64,000 bases of DNA from Bacteroidota bacterium (GTDB lineage: Bacteria; Bacteroidota; Bacteroidia; Chitinophagales; BACL12), in NCBI GenBank assembly GCA_016706255.1, contig JADJJZ010000029.1, forward strand, positions 682,001 to 746,000, written 5' to 3'. The notes under the pieces are model-generated. The model searched no databases and had not been told where the DNA came from. It saw nothing but the letters and a program-made list of their open reading frames with translations. The position numbers and the translations under genes are program-made. Below, piece after piece: positions 35,461-45,572 of the stretch (position 1 is the stretch's first letter; each line of letters begins with the position of its first letter).

Positions 35461-37014
35461 TTAATATTTTATACGCACGGAAGAATTAAATTCTTCAGGT
35501 AATGGAATTTCTGTTCCATCAGCATCATAAAATTTCATTGCGTATTCTCCGCGTTCCAGTAATTCATTTAAATCGGTATGTTTGTTCAACACATCCTCAA
35601 TTTCAAGTAATACTTTACCTGAACCATCTAAAACAACCGCTTTCACGGTATCATGACCGCGCATAATACGTTCCAGTTTTGGTAATTTATTTGTTCCGTT
35701 TACCACCCAAGCAGGTGCATTCGGGTCAATTACTTTTCCGGGTTTAACTTCTGTTGATGCTGATTCGGTTGTTTCTGCAGGAACTTTAACATCCATATCT
35801 TCATCAATAATAAATTTGCCCGCTATTGCATGGTCTGCTTCATCATTTATTACAAATTTGTATTCGCCGGGTTCTTTTATTTCGACATTAAAATTTTCAG
35901 AACGTTTCGCTTTATCATCTTTAAATACCACGACTGAATCTTTTACCACTGCAATGCGGAATCTTTCGCCAATGTTGGAATACATTATATTTTCAACCAC
36001 GGTTTTATTAATCATTACATGCATATAATCTTCTTCTGCAACCGGTTTCGCGCCGGCAGGATTTTCTAAAAACCATAATTGAGAAACCGGGTCAGTACTC
36101 CAGAAATCCACTAAGTCTTTTGAAACACGCTGAATACCTGCATCTGTTGGATGAACCCCATCGTTGCTCACTAATTGTTTATTCCAAGTATAACCATCAG
36201 CACGCGGTTTATCTCCTTGCGTCCAAAAATAAGGTCCCCATAATAATAATGGCGCAACTGCATTTTCTCCTTTATAGGCTAAATCTTTATCACCGTTTAT
36301 TTGTTTTTCAATGAGCCACTTACATGCCCATCCATTGATATAAGCTTTTGGTTCACGGTGTTTATCTTTTCCTTCCGGTGGCATAAATTCAGTGGTATGT
36401 CGGCCGGTTACATAAAACAATTTCAGGTTCGGATAATGTTTTTTGCAAAAACGCACCATATAAGCGAAGTCATCAACTAATTGCTTTCCTCTGGCTTCAA
36501 CACCATTTTCACGGTTACGTAAATTATCTTCCTGAAACCAGATCACCTGTACCTGATCAAAACTTAACCCTGATTCTTTTAAGCGGGCATCTATTACCTT
36601 CCAGTAATTAGCCGTAGGTTCCATAATATCACTCAAATCTTGTCCGCCGATACCACAGTTCACAAAAGTCAGCTCCCTGTTCACACCTTTGTATTGCGGA
36701 ACCATATCTTCTAACCCTTTGCTGAACATAGCAACTGTGGATGCACCAATTGTGACCAAACCAATTTTACCATTTGGATCCGGTTTGCCTTCCGCATTTA
36801 AAGGTTGTATCGAATTCGCCATTGCCACGGCATCATCATAAAAGGCTTTTGGCATGCTATTGCTGCCATTCGGGTATAAACCACCCTGCTTTCCCTCGAA
36901 AGTACCGGTGCCCAGCTCATCCAGAGGAGGTAAAGTTTTTACATCAACCCCTTGCCCACGTAGGAAGAAGCCGCTTATAACCGAAAAAATGGATAACATA
37001 AAAATTCGTTTCAT
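35461..37014 (-). CDS. Secreted SGNH/GDSL-like hydrolase with extra C-terminal domain
   Basis: Predicted exported esterase-type hydrolase. A Sec signal peptide (about 1-20) precedes an alpha/beta domain carrying SGNH-like blocks: 'TIGASTV' with candidate nucleophile Ser92, 'GIGGQDLSDI' at 121-130, 'FQEDN' near 160-164 as the oxyanion Asn/Asp region, and 'DGVHP' with Asp285 and His288 completing a triad. This layout suggests deacylation of a glycan or lipid, but the substrate is unknown. The last 170 or so residues form an additional beta-rich region with a Thr/Glu-rich linker near 405-430. The block I sequence is unlike classical GDSL, so it is a divergent member. It lies on the opposite strand between the A2M and pbpC genes. 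Confidence 0.72.
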   Translation of the reverse strand: MKRIFMLSIFSVISGFFLRGQGVDVKTLPPLDELGTGTFEGKQGGLYPNGSNSMPKAFYDDAVAMANSIQPLNAEGKPDPNGKIGLVTIGASTVAMFSKGLEDMVPQYKGVNRELTFVNCGIGGQDLSDIMEPTANYWKVIDARLKESGLSFDQVQVIWFQEDNLRNRENGVEARGKQLVDDFAYMVRFCKKHYPNLKLFYVTGRHTTEFMPPEGKDKHREPKAYINGWACKWLIEKQINGDKDLAYKGENAVAPLLLWGPYFWTQGDKPRADGYTWNKQLVSNDGVHPTDAGIQRVSKDLVDFWSTDPVSQLWFLENPAGAKPVAEEDYMHVMINKTVVENIMYSNIGERFRIAVVKDSVVVFKDDKAKRSENFNVEIKEPGEYKFVINDEADHAIAGKFIIDEDMDVKVPAETTESASTEVKPGKVIDPNAPAWVVNGTNKLPKLERIMRGHDTVKAVVLDGSGKVLLEIEDVLNKHTDLNELLERGEYAMKFYDADGTEIPLPEEFNSSVRIKY

Positions 37015-37098
37015 CGTTTGGGATTTTATTTAATTCAATTTTTTACAAATATCATACCTTTATTGGGAATACGAACGTTTTTTATGCGCATAAATCAA

Positions 37099-38262
37099 AT
37101 GAAATTCTTACCGGTAACAATAATTTGTCTCCTCAGCCTATTATTTAGCAGCTTTTCGCTGCATGCACAGGCCATGTTGGGGTATACAGATGCTCAGGGC
37201 GACTATTATGTGAACGATGGGGGAAAGCTGATACATCTTGAAGCACAACGTATAATTTCGGCTCAGCCTGCAGCAAATAGCATTGCTTACATTTCCAATA
37301 CCGGCATCCTGACTTATTACGCCAATCACGAACAAAAAAGATTGGAGATTTCAAATCCAAATTTTTATAAAAACACCGACTATTATCTCTACTATGCAAC
37401 CGGTGGCAGCTTTTCCGTTTTTAATGGCAGCACACGTAAATATCTGGGTAATATTCAGCAAAATCCATTTGCATTTGGTGATAGTATTGCTGCTATGCAT
37501 GATTATTCAGAATATTTTTATGTGTACGAAAACGAAAAATTTGTAGAACTCGAGCAACATCCCGCAAAAAAAATTCTGGCCGGTGATAATATTATTGCTT
37601 ATGTAAATCACCTCGATCAATTTAAAGTGTATTTCCATGGTGATAAAACTGATTTAGATGATTACATGCCATTAAAAGTGGATGCCGGTGCAAATATTGT
37701 TGCATATATCGATAGTTATAATTATTTGAAAATATTTTACGACGGACAGATACATGAAATTTACAATGTGACTCAAAGTACTTGTCTCGAAATTCCCGGC
37801 AGCATTGAAGATGATGGTTTACCAAATTATTGTAATGCGCAACTGGTATACGACATGCAGAATGCATTACCACTATTTGCTGCAGGCGATGACATGGTGG
37901 CTTATATTGATGATATGGGTAAATTTTTAGTGTTTGATAAAGGCATTATTGTAGAATTGGAATCACAAATGCCTTTGTTTTATAAGGTAGTTGATAATGT
38001 ATTGTATTATGTAGATAACAATAATTATTTTAAAGTTTATACGAATGCGGAATTAACTACTGTAGAAACCTTTTACCCGGAAAAAATAAAAGCTGATAAG
38101 AATGTGGTTGTTTACACCGATTTAGATAAACGTTTACATGCATTTTACGCAGGCAAACAAATTAAAATATCCGATAATATTATTCTGGATTTTGAGTTAA
38201 ATAATACTACAATTATGTATTCGGAAATTCCCAATAAATACAAATTTTATTTCCTGCAATAA
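37099..38262 (+). CDS. Secreted protein of about ten ~35-residue repeats, coupled to pbpC
   Basis: Family not recognised. After a Sec signal peptide (cleavage near 'SLHAQ') almost the whole mature protein (about 363 residues) is a tandem repeat of about 35 residues with the pattern G-D-N-I-x-A-Y-x-D-x-x-x-x-F-K-V-Y. Examples are 'AGDNIIAYVNHLDQFKVYF', 'AGANIVAYIDSYNYLKIFY', 'AAGDDMVAYIDDMGKFLVF' and 'VDNVLYYVDNNNYFKVYT'. The pattern suggests a beta-propeller or similar closed beta structure in the periplasm. I start at the ATG 37099 because it opens the signal peptide and lies 37 bases after a TACCTTTA promoter-like box (37055-37062). The stop is only 2 bases before the pbpC ATG, so translation of the two is probably coupled. 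Confidence 0.78.
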   Translation: MKFLPVTIICLLSLLFSSFSLHAQAMLGYTDAQGDYYVNDGGKLIHLEAQRIISAQPAANSIAYISNTGILTYYANHEQKRLEISNPNFYKNTDYYLYYATGGSFSVFNGSTRKYLGNIQQNPFAFGDSIAAMHDYSEYFYVYENEKFVELEQHPAKKILAGDNIIAYVNHLDQFKVYFHGDKTDLDDYMPLKVDAGANIVAYIDSYNYLKIFYDGQIHEIYNVTQSTCLEIPGSIEDDGLPNYCNAQLVYDMQNALPLFAAGDDMVAYIDDMGKFLVFDKGIIVELESQMPLFYKVVDNVLYYVDNNNYFKVYTNAELTTVETFYPEKIKADKNVVVYTDLDKRLHAFYAGKQIKISDNIILDFELNNTTIMYSEIPNKYKFYFLQ

Positions 38263-38264
38263 GT

Positions 38265-40625
38265 ATGTGGACTGAGGAAAAAATCCGGTCGAAAATTTTG
38301 GTTGTGCATAAGGCAATTAAAACCCATCGTGTGCTTAGATGGGCGCGTGTTGTTTTATTGACATTTGCATGTATACTGGGTTTATTTTTTTTGCTCAATA
38401 TCATTTTTCCGATGCGGGTGCAAATTGAATATTCGCAAATCGTAACAGCACGTGACGGCACCGTATTAAATGCATTTTTAACCTCCGATGAAAAATGGCG
38501 CATGATGACCGAGCTGGAGGAGATTACACCTGAAATGCAAACTGCAATTATTTACAAAGAGGATAAATATTTCTACCGACATCCCGGTGTAAATCCTGCT
38601 GCAATTTTGCGTGCGTTATATAATAATATTACCAGCGGAAACCGCACTTCAGGGGCTTCAACCATCACCATGCAGGTTGCACGATTATTGTCGCCTAAAG
38701 ACCGAACCTATGGCAATAAACTCATAGAAATGTTCCGCGCCTTACAGATTGATATGCTGTATAGTAAGCCGGAAATTTTACAAATGTATTTAAATCTGGT
38801 TCCTTATGGTGGCAATATCGAAGGAGTAAAAGCGGCTTCTGTTTTATATCTTGAAAAAACACCTGAGGTATTAAGTTTGGCGGAATTAACAGCGCTTTCC
38901 ATTATTCCCAATAGACCAACATCATTACGTCCCGGAATAAATAATGATATTATTGTTCGGGAAAGAAATAAATGGTTGGAACGATTTAAATCTGCGCATT
39001 TATTTGAGGAAGATATAATTAATGATGCCATACAGGAACCTTTTACTGCATTTAGAACAGAAGGTCCAAAACTGGCACGCCATTTTTCAACAAGACTAAA
39101 ATATCGTTATCCGGAGCAGCCAATTATTAAATCAAATTTAGTTGCAGAAACTCAAATGCAATCTGAAAAATTGGTTGGAGATTATGTAAAACAATTATGG
39201 GGTTTAGATATTCATAATGGCGCCGCAATTGTAATTGATAATCACACACATCAAATAGTTGCCTATGTAGGTTCAGGCGATTTTTTTAATACTGCTGATG
39301 GCGGACAGGTGGATGGTGTGCAGGCAATTCGTTCGCCGGGAAGTACATTAAAACCATTGTTATATGCGCTATCCTTTGATGAAGGATTACAAACACCTCA
39401 AAGTATAATTGCTGATGTTCCTGTAAATTATTCAGGCTATAGCCCGGAAAACTATGATGAAGATTATAATGGTAATGTAACAATAGAATATGCCTTATCG
39501 CATTCATTAAATGTTCCGGCTGTAAAAACATTAAGTGAAATGGGCATGGATAATTTTTTAAATACATTAATCAATTGTGATTTTACCACAATAGATGAAA
39601 AACGAAACGACCTTGGCCTTTCTGTGGCTTTAGGTGGTTGTGGTGTTACCCTAGAACAATTAACGCGTTTATACAGTGCTTTTGCTAATCAGGGCCGCTA
39701 CAGTCATATCAGATGGTTGCAGTCGGATGAGGATACTGCTTTTATTCAGGCATTTAGTCCGGGCGCCGCGTTTATGATTACCGAAATTCTGACCCAATTA
39801 ACCAGACCTGATTTACCGAATTTTTATCAGAGCGCTAAAAATGTGCCGCTCATAGCATGGAAAACAGGTACGAGTTATGGTCGCAAAGATGCGTGGAGCA
39901 TTGGTTATAATAATAATTATACCATTGGTGTGTGGGTAGGTAATTTCTCGGGAAAAGGTGTTCCTGAATTATCAGGGGCAAATGTTGCCACTCCCCTGTT
40001 GTTTAATTTATTTAATGCAATAGAAAACGAAAATAATAAGGAATGGAACACGATGCCTGAATCAGTCAATTTCAGATATGTATGTGCTGTTACCGGAAAA
40101 AACCCTGCAGATTTTTGTCAGAATGTGGTGCTGGATTATTATTTACCCGGCATCTCAAAAAATATTACTTGCGATCATCTAATTGAAGTGAAGGTTGATG
40201 AAAAGGAAAAAATAAGTTACTGCACAACTTGTTTACCTGAAAATGGATACAAAGTAAAAATGTATGAACATTACAGTCCGGAAATTATCAGTTGGATGCA
40301 GTCGAAAAACATTCCGGTAAATTTAATTCCCGTTCATAATCCTGATTGTGAAAGAGTTTTCTCAGATGGCGCACCTGTAATTACCTCTCCTGTAAATCAG
40401 CTGGATTATTATATCGACAAACTGGATAAACAAAAAATGATGCTGAATGCTAATGTAGGTTCAGATGTGAAAAAAGTTTTTTGGTATATTAATGATAAAT
40501 TATTGACTGAGTCTGATGCAAAAACACCTGTTTTTTTTGAACCAGAAGAAGGCAAAACCAAAATCAGCTGCAGCGATGATAAAGGCAGAAATACCGATAT
40601 TGAAATTACAGTAGATTATTTTTAA
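38265..40625 (+). CDS. pbpC: Penicillin-binding protein 1C
   Basis: Bifunctional peptidoglycan synthase with glycosyltransferase and transpeptidase domains, anchored in the inner membrane by one helix at about 26-46. The GT51 domain shows 'EDKYFYRHPGV' with the catalytic Glu and 'TSGASTITMQVARLL'. The transpeptidase domain has the active-site 'SPGSTLKP' with Ser360 and Lys363, 'SHSLN' and 'KTGTS' from Lys533. The C-terminal region (about 610-786) is a Cys-containing extension ending in an Ig-like BiPBP_C-type domain, as expected for PBP1C. The family is functionally linked with periplasmic alpha-2-macroglobulin, proposed to repair peptidoglycan while the trap blocks proteases. Start ATG at 38265 follows the repeat-protein stop by 2 bases. 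Confidence 0.95.
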   Translation: MWTEEKIRSKILVVHKAIKTHRVLRWARVVLLTFACILGLFFLLNIIFPMRVQIEYSQIVTARDGTVLNAFLTSDEKWRMMTELEEITPEMQTAIIYKEDKYFYRHPGVNPAAILRALYNNITSGNRTSGASTITMQVARLLSPKDRTYGNKLIEMFRALQIDMLYSKPEILQMYLNLVPYGGNIEGVKAASVLYLEKTPEVLSLAELTALSIIPNRPTSLRPGINNDIIVRERNKWLERFKSAHLFEEDIINDAIQEPFTAFRTEGPKLARHFSTRLKYRYPEQPIIKSNLVAETQMQSEKLVGDYVKQLWGLDIHNGAAIVIDNHTHQIVAYVGSGDFFNTADGGQVDGVQAIRSPGSTLKPLLYALSFDEGLQTPQSIIADVPVNYSGYSPENYDEDYNGNVTIEYALSHSLNVPAVKTLSEMGMDNFLNTLINCDFTTIDEKRNDLGLSVALGGCGVTLEQLTRLYSAFANQGRYSHIRWLQSDEDTAFIQAFSPGAAFMITEILTQLTRPDLPNFYQSAKNVPLIAWKTGTSYGRKDAWSIGYNNNYTIGVWVGNFSGKGVPELSGANVATPLLFNLFNAIENENNKEWNTMPESVNFRYVCAVTGKNPADFCQNVVLDYYLPGISKNITCDHLIEVKVDEKEKISYCTTCLPENGYKVKMYEHYSPEIISWMQSKNIPVNLIPVHNPDCERVFSDGAPVITSPVNQLDYYIDKLDKQKMMLNANVGSDVKKVFWYINDKLLTESDAKTPVFFEPEEGKTKISCSDDKGRNTDIEITVDYF

Positions 40626-40768
40626 TTGCTTTTGTTTTAATATATAGTTAAAGAATAGCATATAACTATTACTGCTCAGTAATTCGCACGTTATTTTCTT
40701 TTCATTGTTACACAGATAGTTGTTAAGTATCAATCGTTTTAATTGTTATTGAAATAGTATTATAAATA

Positions 40769-40796
40769 AAAAAGGCGACCCGAGAGCCGCCTTTTT
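40769..40796. terminator. Terminator of the SusC/SusD operon (bidirectional)
   Basis: Perfect arms AAAAAGGCG and CGCCTTTTT around a 10-base loop, with A/T tracts on both sides; it lies about 20 bases past the SusD stop on the minus strand. Confidence 0.85.
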
Positions 40797-40815
40797 CTAT
40801 TTAAAAAGTCAATTA

Positions 40816-42204
40816 TTAATTATCCCACCAAACCGGTGCTAAGATGTCGCCGATAACAACTGCATTGCTGTTGTATAAACGTTCATCGATACAAGTTGGG
40901 AAACGAACCGGAATGCCGTCAACAATTCCATCAGGATTAGGAGTTAAAGCCGGTAAACCGGTTCTTCTCCAATCAGCCCAAGTTTCGCACTGTGTAAACA
41001 TTGCGATATACTTCTGGGTCATGATTTTTTCCATAGTAATTGTGCCTGCAGTTTCGCTTGCGTTAGCTGCTTCATAAGTTGGATCAGGAGCGCCTACTGT
41101 AGCTAAAATGTTTGCTTTAACAGCATCATTGTAAGCAGTTGCAGCTGCGCCGGTATTACCTAAACGCATTTGAGCTTCAGCTTCAATAAATTTCATTTCA
41201 TAATAAGTAAGCAGTGGTAATGGATTAGCATCTGAAGAATATAATGGGCCTGTATTTGAAGCCGTAGGATCTTCTGAATTTGTTGCTACTCCTGAAAAAC
41301 CACCATCATCATCTAAAGTTGCATATAATGGTAAACGTGGGTCATTAGTACTAGACAATAAATTGATGAAAAATTCACCCATTTTAATGTAGTTCGCACG
41401 AGTTGTATTAAATGAAGCCCAAGGGTTTAATTCATTACCATTAATACCAAATATTGCATTAGTATTATCAGCATTTGAACTTAAACCTGCAGAAGCTAAA
41501 AATGCAAGTGCATCGTTAGCAGAACCTGTAGCATCACGTTCACTTAAACGATTTGCATAACGGGCTTTCAACATGAAAGCAGCTTTAATCCACATAGAAA
41601 CATCGCCATTATGAATAAAATCATCAGCTCCGGGTAATAATGCATTTGAAGTTGCAGGTGCTGATAAATCAGTGATAGCACCGTTTAATTCATTTTGAAT
41701 AGCAGCAATTATACTTTCCTGAGAATCATAAGCAGGGTTTAATGCTTCTGTTGTTGCATCTAAACCATTTAATGCTTGTGAATAAGGAATATCACCATAA
41801 AAGTCTGTTGCCAAACCAATGGTCATACATTTTAATACCGTTGCAATTCCTCTGTAATAAGGATTTTCTGCGCCGGCAACATTAATTAATTCCTGTTGGT
41901 TAATTAATGCATCTGCATAAAATGTTTTCCATTCGTTGGTATTACTTTGTTCAGTGATTTTATAATCACGAATATCAATCATCTGGAAATCGTTTCCTGC
42001 AGAATGTTGCATTAATATAGATGAGGTTCTTGCTAATTGTCCGGTATATAAAGATTGCATAGCAACTTCTGATACCGTAAGTAACAATGCCGGAGTAACC
42101 TCTGTTGGTGAGTTAGGTGATGTAGATACATCATCAACCCAGCCACTACATCCTGAACCAAAGAGGATGATAGGTGCGGCAATTATTAAAAATATCTTTT
42201 TCAT
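40816..42204 (-). CDS. SusD/RagB family nutrient-binding outer membrane lipoprotein
   Basis: Surface lipoprotein that caps a SusC/RagA transporter and binds its ligand. The 462-residue product has a lipobox (GSGC) and the helical SusD fold. The segment 'YYRGIATVLKCMTIGLATDFYGDIPYS' region (about 115-141) is characteristic of the SusD-like subfamily found in environmental Bacteroidetes, as is 'LPLLTYYEMKFIEAEAQMRLG' (about 327-347). The stretch near the C-terminus 'WADWRRTGLPAL' is also conserved. It follows the susC gene by 19 bases. Because no carbohydrate-active enzyme is adjacent, the ligand could be a peptide or a glycan. Confidence 0.93.
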   Translation of the reverse strand: MKKIFLIIAAPIILFGSGCSGWVDDVSTSPNSPTEVTPALLLTVSEVAMQSLYTGQLARTSSILMQHSAGNDFQMIDIRDYKITEQSNTNEWKTFYADALINQQELINVAGAENPYYRGIATVLKCMTIGLATDFYGDIPYSQALNGLDATTEALNPAYDSQESIIAAIQNELNGAITDLSAPATSNALLPGADDFIHNGDVSMWIKAAFMLKARYANRLSERDATGSANDALAFLASAGLSSNADNTNAIFGINGNELNPWASFNTTRANYIKMGEFFINLLSSTNDPRLPLYATLDDDGGFSGVATNSEDPTASNTGPLYSSDANPLPLLTYYEMKFIEAEAQMRLGNTGAAATAYNDAVKANILATVGAPDPTYEAANASETAGTITMEKIMTQKYIAMFTQCETWADWRRTGLPALTPNPDGIVDGIPVRFPTCIDERLYNSNAVVIGDILAPVWWDN

Positions 42205-42223
42205 ATTAATAATTTTTTATGTT

Positions 42224-45200
42224 TTAGAATGATGCACTTACTGTGAACAAATATGATTTTGTTCCAGGGTTGTTAAACCAGTCGAAACCGGAAATATTAG
42301 AACCTGCACCGGTTAAGCTGTTTTCAGGGTCAACACCTGTGTAATCTGTTTTTAACCAAAGGTTACGTCCTGTTGCTGAAATATTTAATGCTTTCACAAC
42401 ATTTTTTGGATCGAGGTTAAACTGGTAAGCCAATTTAACTTCACGTAAACGTACCCAGCCACCATCTTGAATTGCTTGTGATGATGCACCAAAGTCACCA
42501 AGGTAATCACCCCAATAATCTTCAGGAGCAATTTCGATATTGTTTGGTGTATAAGAACCATCAGGTTGTTCAATAACACCTTCAATTACAAAAGTGTGAT
42601 CGCGTTCGCCTGATGCTTCAGAAATACCGATACGGTTCATACGTGCATTAGTACCATTCCAGATGTCACCACCTTTTCTGATATCTAATAATCCGCTTAA
42701 TGTTAAACCTTTCCAGGTTAAAGCAGTATTGATGTTCATTAACCAATCCGGATATGGATCACCAATTACACCTGAAATAGTATCAAAAATTGGTAAGCCT
42801 GTTGAACCGTCGATTAATAAATCACCATTATCATTATAAGCCCATTGTGAACCGTATAATAAACCGTAAGGCTGACCAACGATTACATAAGCACCAGGGT
42901 CACCGAAACCGGCTTCAATTTCAATTTCATCAACACCATCAGCTAATTGTGTTACTTCATTTTCGTTTTTGCTGAAGTTACCACCGATGTTCCATGTTAA
43001 ATCTTTTTTCTTAACGATGTCAGCATTTAATGTTAACTCAATTCCTTTGTTAACCATTGCACCTGCGTTATCGTAAACATAACTAAATCCTGAAGTTGAG
43101 GCAATTGGTTTAACTAATAAGATATCAGATGATTCTTGTTTGTAAACAGTCATATCGAAATCGATACGGCCTTTCCAGAATTTTAATTCTAAACCTGCTT
43201 CAGTACCTGTTAAACGTTCAGGTTTTAAATCAGGGTTACCAAGTGTATTTAACTGGCTGTAACCAAAACCTGATTGTCCGAGGTAAGGGAAGCTATAACC
43301 ATCTGTAAAACCATCAGTATACAGTGGTGGTATAAAATATGTATTAGCACTATAAGGTTGTGGTTCAATACCTGCCTGCGCATAAGCAGCACGAATTTTA
43401 CCAAATGAGAAAATATTATTTGTGTTCATTAATTCGCTGAATACAAATGCACCGCTCACTGAAGGGAAGAATGCAGAACCCTGGTTAGGACCATAAGTTG
43501 ATGACCATTCATTTCTTCCTGAAACTGATAAGAAAATTAAGCTTTTGAAATCTAATCCAAGTTCACCAAAAAACGCAGCGCTGCGCTGTTTAGTTGTTGA
43601 TTGACTAGCATATAAATCAGAAGCATTTGATAAATTGTAATAATCAGGAATAGTTAAATCACGACCACGAGCATATAAATAATTAATGTCGATATCAGTG
43701 AGGTTATTACCTAAAGTTACATTTAAAGAAAAGTTTTCATTTAAATCTTTTGAACCAGAAATAATTAAATCGCTATATACCTGATTGTAACGAATTGAAT
43801 TTTCTTCAATTTGTCCGCCGGTGCATTTGCAGGGTCGTTTGAACCAATTGCGAAAATTTGTTTGCGTTCGTCAGTATATGAATCTGTTCCAATGCGATAA
43901 GTTACTGTTGCCCAATCCCAAGGTGTATAAATAGCTGAGAAATTACCTAATAAACGATTTACATTATCAGTAAACGGGTTATTGTTAATTGTCCAGTAAG
44001 GATTATCATAAGCAGAAAAATAATTTCTGTTTGCACCTGTAGGATATTCATAACCTGAAGATAAATCGTAGCTTACCGGTGTGCGCAATAATGATAACAT
44101 AACACCTGAAAGGTTGCTACCATTTTGTGATCTTGTTCCACCTGAATTTATGTAGTTACCGTCAGCAGCAATTCTGAATTTATCCCAGATGCGCATATCT
44201 GAATTTACACGAACTGAAGTTCTGTCGTAATTCGAATTTGGAATAACACCATTGTCTTGAGTATTACCAATAGACAAACGCAATGAACCTCTGTCGGTAC
44301 CACCGCTAATTGCCAGGTTATTATTATAAGTTAAACCGGTTTCAAAAAAGTCGCCCGGATTATCTGTTGCAGTTAAACCAATATTTGAAAGCAGTGGTCC
44401 CCAGCTACTTGCAGTACCTGCAGATCCATCATCATCAGTATCCCATAATTGGTCAGGACCCGGGTCAGCTTCAATAAAGTTACCTTCAGGTTCAACAACA
44501 CCATCGTTATTGATTTTACCACCGCCGGTTCCTTGTGCGTATAACTGTTGTTGTGCAGGAATATTGCTTACTTGATTTACTTCTAACGTAGAAGAAAAAT
44601 TAATATGCACCGCTTTATCACCAGCTTTGTTACCGCGTTTTGTTGTAATAATGATTGCACCTGAACCCGCACGTGAGCCATAAAGAGCTGCAGCAGCAGG
44701 GCCTTTCAGGATGTTGATACTTTCAATATCATCAGGGTTAACGTCGATTGCACGGTTTGAGTTATTTACACCATTTAAGTTTGCGTTAAACGGATAGTCA
44801 CCCGCAACAGTGCTATTGGTAGAGTTATCAATTGGCACACCGTCAATAACTACTAAAGGTTGATTTTCGTTAGTAAATGTTGATGGTCCACGAATAATAA
44901 TTTTACTGGATGCACCAGGGCTACCTGAAGATCCAACTACCTGAACACCCGCTGCTTTCGCAGAAAGACCTTCAATCAAGTTAGTTTCTCCGGAACTGGC
45001 AACACGGTCACCACCTACTTCCTGAGTGGAAACACCCAAGGAAAGTTTTTCTTTAGGAATACCTAAAGCGGTAACAACCACAGTTTCCAAGCCTAAAACG
45101 TCTTCTTCCAAAGAAACATTGATAACATTTCTGGCACCAATGGTTTCTTCATGCATTTTAAAGCCTAAGAATGTGAATACTAAAACATCTTTGTCCTGAG

Positions 45201-45396
45201 GCACAACCAACACATACTTACCATCCAGGTCAGTAATAGTTCCCGTTGTAGTCCCCTTCACCAGTACTGTTGCCCCCGGTAAGGGCTCATTGTCTGTGGC
45301 TGACGTGATTGTTCCTGTTATGGTTCTGCTTTGCGCAAAGGCAACAGATACCAAACAAAAAGGAATCAGCAGCATCAAAGCGGCTAATTTTTTCAT
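42224..45396 (-). pseudogene. SusC/RagA family TonB-linked outer membrane protein, single frameshift
   Basis: TonB-dependent outer membrane transporter of about 1057 residues if repaired. The N-terminal part (45396 down to 43765, 543 codons) has a signal peptide, a carboxypeptidase-regulatory-like domain ('TITGTITSATDNEPLPGATV'), a TonB-contacting segment ('LETVVVTALGIPKEK') and the plug ('GAAGVQV'-type region and 'PLVVIDGVPID'). It runs off frame near 43822. From about 43820 the next frame continues without interruption as barrel strands ('TGGQIEENSIRYNQVYSDLI') to 42224, ending in a Phe-terminated final strand 'LFTVSASF'. The total span is one base short of a multiple of three, so restoring one base (for example GCA-ACC in place of GCACC) repairs it. 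Sequencing or assembly error is as likely as a true mutation. Confidence 0.88.
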
Positions 45397-45477
45397 AGAT
45401 TTGGTTTTGAATGAATAGAATTGACTTTTTATTATTTAACTCAACTTTGTAAAAGTTATGTTAAACCTTCTAAAGAA

Positions 45478-45485
45478 CAAACTTA
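45478..45485 (-). promoter_or_regulatory. -7 promoter element for the SusC/SusD operon
   Basis: The minus strand reads TAAGTTTG, a perfect TAnnTTTG match, 82 bases upstream of the susC start; no TTG -33 element at the right distance. Confidence 0.4.
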
Positions 45486-45572
45486 ATGTTCTTTTTAAAT
45501 ATTTATTAAGGTTATTGTATATTTTTTGTCACTTTTAACACAAACACCAACTTTGTCAACACTTTTTGCAGA

